Positions 1 through 6,129 of a DNA stretch of 10,536 nt are shown here, piece by piece (positions within the stretch are counted from its first letter, which is position 1; each line of letters starts with the position of its first letter). This DNA comes from DP-19 sp041488235 (GTDB lineage: Bacteria; Desulfobacterota; Binatia; UTPRO1): positions 1 to 10,536 of the forward strand of contig JBGPOW010000152.1 in NCBI GenBank assembly GCA_041488235.1, read 5' to 3'. The notes beneath the pieces were generated by a model. It saw only the letters and a program-made list of their open reading frames with translations. It made no database searches and was not told the origin of the DNA. The translations under genes were made by a program, and so were the position numbers.

Positions 1-1910
1 CGGAGGAGCGCGTCGGCCTCGGATGCGAGCCCGACGGCGCGGTAGCTGCGCGCGAGCGCGATCTGGTCGTCGGACGCGAGCAGCGCCGGCGTGAGGCCCT
101 GCTCGGCGACGATCGCCACCGCTTCGGCGTCGGCGCCGCGGCGGAGCGCACGCACCAGCGCGCCGTTCGCGAGCCGCCGGCGCTCGTCCGATGCTTTGGC
201 CGAGCCGAGCATGTCGAGGCGGCGGAAACCCGCGGAGTCGTTGCCGCTGGCGACGTCGAGCTGCGCGAGGCCGAGCGTCGCGCGCGTCGCGAGCCGAGCG
301 CCGAAATGGCCGGAGGCGAGCTCAGTCCAGCGGGCACGTGCCGTCGCATCGTCACCGGCAGCGGCGGCGGCGGCGGCGATGTCGGCGAGCACGAGACCGT
401 TCGCCGGCACCTCAGGTGCGCCGCGCAGCGCCTCGAGCATCGCGAGTCCCCGCCGCGGCTGGCCATCGGCGAGCTGCTGCCGTGCTTGCACGCGGATCGT
501 CTCCGCATCGGCGAGAATCTCGGGTGGACAGAGCTCTGGAAGCCGCGCGACGTGTGCGGACGCGTTGCCCGGCGGATCGCTCGCGAGGACGAGCGCGGCG
601 CGCCCGCGCGTCGCGAGGCACACGGCGAGCGCGTCACCGCCCATGGCGCGCGCGTAGGCGTCACGCGCGGGCTCGCCGGCGTCGCGCTCGCGCGCGAGGT
701 CGCCGATCACGGCGTCGATGATCGGCCGCGTCGCATCCTTCGCGGCCTCCTGCGCGACACTCTGCAGCTCGGCGTCGAAACCCAGCACACGGTACGCGAG
801 CGCGACGTTGAGACGCGCGCGCGGCGCGTCGAAGAATTTCGGCGCGCGGCGCAGCGCCCGCCGGTAGAGATCGATCGCCGGCAACAAGCGCCCGCCCGCC
901 GCGCGGACGACGAGCTCGCGATCGGCGGCGAGGTACAGCGCGCCCGGCTCGTCGCCGGGAATTGCCTGCGGCAACGTCGCGGGATCGGCGGCTGCCGCGA
1001 GCGCCCGTGCCAGCGCCGCGAGATCGGCATGCGTGGCGTACGCGAGCGCCTCGGGATCGGGAGCGCAGAAGGCGACCGCGCCGATCCGTCGCCATGCGCA
1101 CGGACGCTTCTGCGCCGACCCGCCGTCGTGCGCGGAGGCAGCGTCCGCCGATCCAGTGCTCGACGCCGCGCCCGTCGATGGCGCGACGCGCACGGCAGGC
1201 TCCGCAGCGGCCGACGCGGTCCTGCCCGTGGCCGCAGCGGGGGCTTCCGGCGCCGTCCTGCTTGCTGGTGCCGGCGGCGCGTTCGACGCGGTCGTGCTCG
1301 CTTGTGCGGGCGCCGCAGGCGGCGCCGTCGTGCTTCCTTGCGTCGCGGGCGCAGCCGGTGGCGCCGACACTGCCAACGCCGCGAGCACGGCCGGCGGCGC
1401 GACGACGGCGGATGCGCTCTGCGCCGCGTCCTGCTTCGGCTTTTCGCGCGCCGCCGACGCGGCGGCAGGCGCGACCGCTTTGTGGGCGGGTGTCGGTGTC
1501 GGCTGCGGCGCCGCCAGGAGATCGATCACGAGACGCGGTGGATCGCGCTCGGAATAGGCGTGCACCGCCGCCGGCGCGGAGCTCGTCGTGATGCGGATCG
1601 CCGCGTTCCCGCGCGTCGCCGGAGCGAGGACGACGCGGGTGCCCGCTGCGGTCGCACTGTCGTCGCCGCGGAACGTCGTCCCGCGAAGCGTGGGGTCGAC
1701 GAGCGCGCGCGGCACGATGACCTCCACGCCGGACCTCGTGCGCGACGCCAGCGCGCCGGCAACGGGCTCGTTGATGAAGAACACGATCTCCTCGCGGTCG
1801 CGGAGCGCGAGGAAGTGCGGCGGCGAGGCGAAGAGCGCCTCGCCGTGGGCGCGCCCGACAAGCAGCAGCAGCACGAGCGCGGAAAGCGCGAGTCGTCGGA
1901 GTGACCGCAT
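1..1910 (-). CDS. Secreted AMIN-like / TPR-type repeat protein (3' end outside the window)
   Basis: An open frame runs from the ATG at 1910 to the left edge: 636 residues and two bases of the next codon. It opens with a Sec signal peptide: basic MRSLRR, a hydrophobic core of Ala/Leu/Val, and a likely cleavage after AHG (21-23). Residues about 24-133 are strand-rich and end in PRLVIDL, like AMIN domains that bind cell-wall or envelope targets. A 135-residue Ala/Pro/Thr-rich linker (about 134-268) follows. The rest (about 270-636) is helical and TPR-like, for example LLPAIDLYRRALRRAPKFFDA (342-362). The protein is thus periplasmic or envelope-anchored, perhaps supporting motor or secretion assembly at the wall. 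Sigma-54 promoter and flagellar neighbours support co-regulation with motility. The start has no ribosome site but is fixed by the signal peptide. Confidence 0.85.
   Translation of the reverse strand, partial: MRSLRRLALSALVLLLLVGRAHGEALFASPPHFLALRDREEIVFFINEPVAGALASRTRSGVEVIVPRALVDPTLRGTTFRGDDSATAAGTRVVLAPATRGNAAIRITTSSAPAAVHAYSERDPPRLVIDLLAAPQPTPTPAHKAVAPAAASAAREKPKQDAAQSASAVVAPPAVLAALAVSAPPAAPATQGSTTAPPAAPAQASTTASNAPPAPASRTAPEAPAAATGRTASAAAEPAVRVAPSTGAASSTGSADAASAHDGGSAQKRPCAWRRIGAVAFCAPDPEALAYATHADLAALARALAAAADPATLPQAIPGDEPGALYLAADRELVVRAAGGRLLPAIDLYRRALRRAPKFFDAPRARLNVALAYRVLGFDAELQSVAQEAAKDATRPIIDAVIGDLARERDAGEPARDAYARAMGGDALAVCLATRGRAALVLASDPPGNASAHVARLPELCPPEILADAETIRVQARQQLADGQPRRGLAMLEALRGAPEVPANGLVLADIAAAAAAAGDDATARARWTELASGHFGARLATRATLGLAQLDVASGNDSAGFRRLDMLGSAKASDERRRLANGALVRALRRGADAEAVAIVAEQGLTPALLASDDQIALARSYRAVGLASEADALL
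361..378. repeat. Trinucleotide repeat (GCG)6
   Basis: Six uninterrupted GCG units on the plus strand encode part of a run of seven alanines (residues 512-518) in the TPR-like part of the secreted protein. Such a repeat could change length by slippage in whole codons without breaking the frame. Confidence 0.5.
1107..1511 (-). repeat. Ala/Pro/Thr-rich low-complexity linker with degenerate repeats
   Basis: Residues about 134-268 of the AMIN/TPR protein consist largely of Ala, Pro, Thr and Ser. Between residues 183 and 231 (about 1218-1364) imperfect units recur, starting APPAAPA or APPAPA and ending in STT or SRT. The unit length varies between about 9 and 15 codons. The segment is probably an extended spacer across the periplasm or peptidoglycan. 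Confidence 0.6.
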
Positions 1911-1932
1911 ACCCGGAAAAATTTGCCGATCG

Positions 1933-1948
1933 AGCAACGGTCGTGCCG
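1933..1948 (-). promoter_or_regulatory. Sigma-54 (RpoN) promoter of the AMIN/TPR gene
   Basis: The minus strand reads CGGCACGACCGTTGCT. It agrees with the RpoN consensus TGGCACG-N4-TTGC(A/T) at every defined position except the first, and the invariant GG and GC are exactly ten bases apart. The predicted start is an A near 1922, giving an unusually short 12-base leader before the ATG at 1910 with no Shine-Dalgarno sequence. Confidence 0.72.
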
Positions 1949-1977
1949 CGTGCGGCGACGAGCGGCGGATGGAAATC

Positions 1978-1994
1978 GCAACGAGTTTTGTTGC
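1978..1994. repeat. Short inverted repeat GCAAC-N7-GTTGC
   Basis: A perfect 5-base inverted repeat with a 7-base spacer lies 56-72 bases upstream of the transcription start predicted from the adjacent promoter. It could be an activator site or a weak hairpin after the preceding gene. Its half-sites differ from those of the inverted repeat at 8311-8326, so the two promoters do not obviously share one operator. Confidence 0.25.
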
Positions 1995-2034
1995 CGCGCG
2001 GTGCCGGTGGCCAGGGTTTTGGCGGGCGCGGCCG

Positions 2035-2634
2035 TCAGAACGTTGACGGCGCAGCGCTCGCCTCGTCGCCGGCGAGTCCCGACTCGGCACGGCTCCAGGC
2101 GCGCAGTGCGGGGGCGAGCTGCTGCGCGAGTAGCGTCGACAGCTCGCCCCAGGCGCGCCGCTCCTGCGCGCTGAGCAGCGCAGGAGCGAGGGTCCCAACC
2201 GGCCCGACCGCCTCCGGCACGACGGCGCCGTCCAGGGTCGTCACCTGCTGCTCGAGGACGAGCGCGAGGCGCAGCTCTTCCATGAGCGCCGCGAGCAGCG
2301 CATTGGCGTCGCGATCGTCACCGGCCCCGAACCTGGCGACGACGAGGTCGACCTTCGAGGCGACGACCTCGACCGCCGCCGCCAGCTCGGCGCGCATGCA
2401 GCGCGCGAACGCCGCCGGCGTCGAGGTGCCGAGCACGAGGCGCCGCACGTTGCCCGCGGCGCGGCGCGCGTAGCGCTCCTCCTCCCCGGCACTGAACGTG
2501 ACGCCGTCAATCTCGACCGTGGTGACGATCTCGTCCGGGTCGACGTGGACACCGAGAGCCTCGATCATTTCGCCGACGGTCGCACCCGCCGCCTCGACGG
2601 CGCCTACCTCGCGCTCATTGATGAAGACGTCCAT
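2035..2634 (-). CDS. Unrecognised 199-residue protein of the glycosylation operon
   Basis: I do not recognise this family. It is soluble, acidic and without signal peptide or membrane segment. Residues 1-75 alternate strand-like and helix-like stretches in a pattern reminiscent of a small beta-grasp fold: MDVFINE, the helix TVGEMIEALGV (19-29), EIVTTVEIDGVTF (35-47) and VRRLVLG (63-69). Residues 76-185 are mostly long helices rich in Ala and Leu, suggesting oligomerisation or partner binding, and the last 15 residues are a loose tail. It overlaps the GT9 gene by 20 bases, has a strong ribosome site and is the last gene before the next promoter. A role as accessory subunit or substrate adaptor for the glycosyltransferases is a guess from location. 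Codon use matches the neighbours, so the gene itself is well supported. Confidence 0.8.
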   Translation of the reverse strand: MDVFINEREVGAVEAAGATVGEMIEALGVHVDPDEIVTTVEIDGVTFSAGEEERYARRAAGNVRRLVLGTSTPAAFARCMRAELAAAVEVVASKVDLVVARFGAGDDRDANALLAALMEELRLALVLEQQVTTLDGAVVPEAVGPVGTLAPALLSAQERRAWGELSTLLAQQLAPALRAWSRAESGLAGDEASAAPSTF

Positions 2635-4297
2635 CGTCAGTCTCCTCCTCGGCGGCGCTGCCGAGCAGCGTCGTCATGCAATCGGCCCCGCGGGCGAGCT
2701 CGTCGTAGAGGATGCCGGTCGCGGCGGCGAGCGTCGCGACGCCGTCATCCTCGAGGTTTTCCTTGCCGAACTTGAACATTTGCGTCAGCACCGCCGTCTC
2801 CGGATGGGCGCCGCCGTGCTCCGCGATCACGCGATCGAGCGCGTCGAGCTCGCGGCCGAGGCGCGCGATTTCCTCGAACGGCCTGCCCTCGTAGGGCTTG
2901 CCCCCGGAGGGCTTGTCCTCGTAGGACGCGCTAGTCACCGCCGTGCGCAGGCGTGCGGCGAGCGTGCTGCCGTCGCGCGCGAGCCGCGCGACGCCCGCGA
3001 AGGGCGCAGCGTCGACGGTCGCCGCGCGCGGCCGCGGCAGCGGCGCACCGGCGAGCAGCGCGAGACACGTCGCCCGATACGCGCGCCGCAGCTCGTCCTC
3101 GGCACGCGCGGGGAGCATGCCGAGAAGGTCGCAGCGGTAGCGGCCGTCCGCGTCGAACGCCGTGCGGTAGAGACGCGCGCTCGCCGTCGCGCCCGCCAGG
3201 CGATCGAGCGCCGCCCAATCGCCTGCGAGACGGGCGCCGACCACGGCCGCCACCAGCTGCGGATCGATCTCCGTGCGGCAGAACGGTTGCAGACAGGTGA
3301 CGTTGTGATCGCACGGCGCGCAGGGCGCGTTCGCGTGCAGCAGCACGTTGTCGGCCGCGTAGGGCCCGGTGTCGAACGGCGACGCCGGTCCGAAGAAGAG
3401 GCCGACGACGGGCGTGCCGACGGCGACCGCCATGTGCATCGGTCCGGTGTCGCCGGTGACGAGCGCGTCGAGACGCCGCAGCAGCGCGCCGAGCTCCGCG
3501 ATCCCGGTCTTGCCGCACGCGTCGACGACGCCGTCGCCGATCTCCGCCGCGACCGCCGCGGCGAGGGCGCGATCACCGCGGCCGCCGACGAGCACGACGC
3601 CATGGCCCGCGCCGACGAGCGCGCGGCCGAGGGCGCCGAACGCCGCCGCCGGCCACTGGCGAATCTCGCGACTGGCGCCGAGCTGCAGCCCGACGAGCGA
3701 CCTCTCAGAACCGGCGCCGCCCGTGGCGAGGAGTGCCGCCGCCGCGGCCTCGGCGTCGGGCCGCACCACGTAGCGCAGCGGTTGCACGCCGCCCCCGCCG
3801 CCTGCCATCTCCCGGTAGTAATCGACGAGATTGAACGTGGCGACGCGGCGATTCAGGCACATGGTGGCGAAGAGCCGCGCCCAAGGATGGTGGATCACGC
3901 GAAAGCCGTCCGGCGTCATCGACCAGCCGCGCACGTCGCGAATACCGAGGAGGCCCATGAACACCGCGGTCATCCGCGAGCTCGAGTAGTTGAGCGCCAG
4001 GTCGTATTCGGCCGCGCGCAGCTCCGCGAGCAGCTCCTCGACGTAGCGATAGCCGTCGAGGAGCGCGGCGCCGCCGCGCAGCATGAGCCCGCCGAGGCGG
4101 TCGAGATCGACGCGGAACACGCGGTCGACGCCGGGGACAGCGTCGCACACGTCGGCGAAGTTGCGCTCGGCGAGGAGCGTCACCTCGACGCCGGGATGGT
4201 GCGCGCGCAAGGTCGCGATCGCGGGCGACGTCTGCAGGAGATCGCCGAAACGCGTCAGGTTGACGATCAAGGCCCGCTTGGCCCGCCGCGCACTCAT
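2615..4297 (-). CDS. GT9 (heptosyltransferase-like) glycosyltransferase with a long C-terminal extension
   Basis: The first 350 residues of 560 match the ADP-heptose:LPS heptosyltransferase family (GT9, COG0859). They show the N-terminal acceptor-side motif NLTRFGDLLQTSPAI (13-27), the Gly-rich GLQLGAS (203-209) and the donor-site signature TGDTGPMHMAVAVGTPVVGLF split over residues 281-301. A cysteine cluster CAPC-x5-C-x4-C (326-340) is also seen in other GT9 members. The remaining 210 residues are not part of the usual 340-350-residue enzyme: a helical region, then a pentapeptide-like repeat (459-473), then a predicted helical tail. The ATG at 4297 overlaps the previous stop (ATGA) and has a GGGAG ribosome site. 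In a flagellar cluster the acceptor may be flagellin glycan rather than LPS core; LPS or capsule synthesis remains possible. Confidence 0.9.
   Translation of the reverse strand: MSARRAKRALIVNLTRFGDLLQTSPAIATLRAHHPGVEVTLLAERNFADVCDAVPGVDRVFRVDLDRLGGLMLRGGAALLDGYRYVEELLAELRAAEYDLALNYSSSRMTAVFMGLLGIRDVRGWSMTPDGFRVIHHPWARLFATMCLNRRVATFNLVDYYREMAGGGGGVQPLRYVVRPDAEAAAAALLATGGAGSERSLVGLQLGASREIRQWPAAAFGALGRALVGAGHGVVLVGGRGDRALAAAVAAEIGDGVVDACGKTGIAELGALLRRLDALVTGDTGPMHMAVAVGTPVVGLFFGPASPFDTGPYAADNVLLHANAPCAPCDHNVTCLQPFCRTEIDPQLVAAVVGARLAGDWAALDRLAGATASARLYRTAFDADGRYRCDLLGMLPARAEDELRRAYRATCLALLAGAPLPRPRAATVDAAPFAGVARLARDGSTLAARLRTAVTSASYEDKPSGGKPYEGRPFEEIARLGRELDALDRVIAEHGGAHPETAVLTQMFKFGKENLEDDGVATLAAATGILYDELARGADCMTTLLGSAAEEETDDGRLHQ
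2641..2650 (-). promoter_or_regulatory. Ribosome binding site of the 199-residue gene
   Basis: The minus strand reads GAGGAGGAGA, seven bases before the ATG at 2634. It lies inside the 3' end of the GT9 gene and fixes the start of the downstream gene, giving a 20-base gene overlap. It is stronger than the ribosome sites of the three glycosyltransferase genes, so this small protein may be made in greater amount. Confidence 0.6.
2879..2923 (-). repeat. Three 15-base units encoding a Pro-ending pentapeptide repeat
   Basis: Within the GT9 gene's extension, three consecutive in-frame 15-base units encode YEDKP, SGGKP and YEGRP, followed by a partial FEE. The units share GGC/GAC, AAG/AGG and CCC/CCG codons in the same positions, so the repeat is visible in DNA as well as protein. 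It probably forms a flexible, charged spacer between helical segments. Confidence 0.6.
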
Positions 4298-6129
4298 GCG
4301 CGGTACTCCCGCAGGTACATCTCGTCGAACTGGTGCAGGAAGAGGAAGATCGCCTCCGGCTCCTCGAGCGCGCCCTCGTGCTCGACGATGCTGCCGACCA
4401 GACGATCGAGCGCGAACGGTGTCGTCGGATCGAAGCGGCCGAGGAACCGGCCGAGCGCGCTTTTCGCCTCGCCGCGCACGACGTCGCCGACCGTCGCGAC
4501 GCGCGCGCGCCCGAGAAAGCGGTCCTGCTCGTGCCCGATGACGGTGCCGAGGAGTCGCTCGACGCGGTGGCCGTACGTGTGCTCGGCGAGCGCACGCCGC
4601 CGCGCCCTGCCCGCCATCGGCACGCGCTCCTCAGGGTGCGCCAGGTAGTACCGGGTCAGGTCGCGCATCTCGGCGACGCTCGCAGCGAGCGCGAGCTCGC
4701 GCGCGTCGAAGAGCGGCGGCAGAAGCGTGCGGCGGTCGACGACCTGGAACGCGCCGCAGCCGGCGAGCTCGAACGTGCGCGGGTTCACGAAGTCTCCGCG
4801 CGGGTCGACCCCGTCGTGATACGTCGACGAGTGCAGGTTCAGGTTGACGTCGGCGGCGTTGAAGATGCGCACCGACTCCTCGGTCGTGATGCGCGCGCCG
4901 CCGCGCTGGACGACGCGCGCGAGATCCGCGGCGCCGGTCCAGTCGCTGCCCCAGATGCGAAAGTCCGTATCGAGGAAGCGCCGGAACGCGAGGCGGCGAT
5001 TGCGGTAGCCGGCGCCGACGAACGCGACCTCGCTGCCGTACTCGGCGCGCGCCGCGGCGTCGAGGCCGAGCGGCCGGTGAATCTCGGGGTCGAAGCCGCA
5101 CGGCAGATACGCGACCCGCGCGTCGGTCACGGCGCCGAGAGCGGCCACGCACTCGTCCTCTTGGATCGTGAACACGTAATCGTAGTGCGCGACGACGTCG
5201 CGCCAGTACGTGAGCACGCGGTAGTCCTCGACGAACCAGAGCACGCGGACCGCGCCCGCGGCGGCGATCGCGTCGAGCGCGCCGGGGCCGAGCGGCGCTT
5301 GCGCGAGCGCCAGCACGACGTCGGGCTCGATTGCCTCGACCGCAGCGACGACGCCGTCGGCGAGCGTCTCGCAGTACCGGTTCTCGAGCACACCGCGGCG
5401 CGCGCGGCGGGCGCCGAAGCGCTCGAGGGCGCGAAACCCGTCGTGAAACGGGCTCAGGTCGAGGAGGTGCGTTTCGTGCCCGAGGGTCGCGAGTGCGCGC
5501 GCGGCATAGCCGGCGATCGGCCACGAGCCGCCGTACATGGGCGAGACGACGAGGATCTTCAGGCGCACGCCGAGCCGCGCCGCCGACGCTTGCCACGCGG
5601 TCAGCGCGCGGCGGTAGACGTCGCCCGGCAGGAGGAGCGACGGCGCGTAGCCGAGGACGCGCGTGCGCTGACTGGCCGACGACCGCTCGTCGGTGCCGGC
5701 TGGGCTCGCCTCCGCCGTCGGGGGAGCGTCGACGGTCGTGACGATCTCGACGCGCGCGAGGAGCGCGCTCAGGTCGCGGGTCGTGAGCGCCAGGCGCCAG
5801 ACCGCGAGGTCGGGCTCGACCACGACGATCGTGCCGGAGAATCGCGCCGCCAGCGCCTCGACGTGGTAGCCGAGACCGAAGCCGACGACGACCGCGCGCG
5901 TCGCCCCGGCGGCCGCGAGCCGATCCGCGGCGCCGCGCGCCCAGCGTACTCCGTCTTGCACCGGATCGCCGCGATGCTGCAGCGGGACGCCGGCGACCGT
6001 CAGCAGCGGCGCGCCGGATGCCGTCCACGCGAGCGCGTGCGACGGCGGCACCTCGGCCGTGGCGATCGCCGCCGCGAGCCCCGGCGCACGTGCCGCGAGC
6101 ACGCGCTGATTCTCTTCCCGGACGGTCAC
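4294..6129 (-). CDS. Maf-type N-terminal region fused to a CgeB-like glycosyltransferase
   Basis: A 611-residue protein of two parts. Residues about 5-185 resemble the N-terminal region of motility-associated factor (Maf/DUF115) flagellin glycosyltransferases. They contain a Gly-rich Rossmann-like loop VVGFGLGYHVEAL (81-93) and an acidic strand end VVVEPD (102-107). Residues about 189-530 are a CgeB-like GT-B glycosyltransferase (COG4641): ILVVSPMYGGSW (192-203), the FVEDYR segment (299-304), YLPCGFDPEIH (341-351), VAFVGAGYRNRR (368-379) and the C-terminal signature NPRTFELAGCGAFQV (449-463). An 80-residue helical tail follows. The GTG start at 6129 overlaps the upstream stop (GTGA). Reading further upstream only shadows the previous gene in Arg/Ser-rich frame. 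The catalytic Maf DUF115 core is not seen, so the N-terminal part may only recognise substrate. Role in flagellin glycosylation is inferred from context. Confidence 0.87.
   Translation of the reverse strand: MTVREENQRVLAARAPGLAAAIATAEVPPSHALAWTASGAPLLTVAGVPLQHRGDPVQDGVRWARGAADRLAAAGATRAVVVGFGLGYHVEALAARFSGTIVVVEPDLAVWRLALTTRDLSALLARVEIVTTVDAPPTAEASPAGTDERSSASQRTRVLGYAPSLLLPGDVYRRALTAWQASAARLGVRLKILVVSPMYGGSWPIAGYAARALATLGHETHLLDLSPFHDGFRALERFGARRARRGVLENRYCETLADGVVAAVEAIEPDVVLALAQAPLGPGALDAIAAAGAVRVLWFVEDYRVLTYWRDVVAHYDYVFTIQEDECVAALGAVTDARVAYLPCGFDPEIHRPLGLDAAARAEYGSEVAFVGAGYRNRRLAFRRFLDTDFRIWGSDWTGAADLARVVQRGGARITTEESVRIFNAADVNLNLHSSTYHDGVDPRGDFVNPRTFELAGCGAFQVVDRRTLLPPLFDARELALAASVAEMRDLTRYYLAHPEERVPMAGRARRRALAEHTYGHRVERLLGTVIGHEQDRFLGRARVATVGDVVRGEAKSALGRFLGRFDPTTPFALDRLVGSIVEHEGALEEPEAIFLFLHQFDEMYLREYRA

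Larger units (their letters stand above)
1911..2034. other. Intergenic region before the AMIN/TPR gene
   Basis: This 124-base gap is clearly more AT-rich than its surroundings. On the minus strand it contains an inverted repeat GCAAC-N7-GTTGC (1978-1994), then a sigma-54-type promoter (1933-1948), then an A/T-rich leader directly before the start codon. The inverted repeat is not followed by a T run on either strand, so it is not called a terminator. Confidence 0.55.

Noticed and set aside
306..1904. Long plus-strand open frame of 532 codons
   Set aside because: It is antisense to the signal-peptide/AMIN/TPR gene, is dominated by Arg, and shows no domain. Long antisense frames are expected at this GC content.
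2498..4648. Plus-strand open frame of 716 codons
   Set aside because: It lies antisense to the GT9 gene and parts of its neighbours, which have clear family motifs; its product is rich in Arg, Glu and Ala with no recognisable motif.
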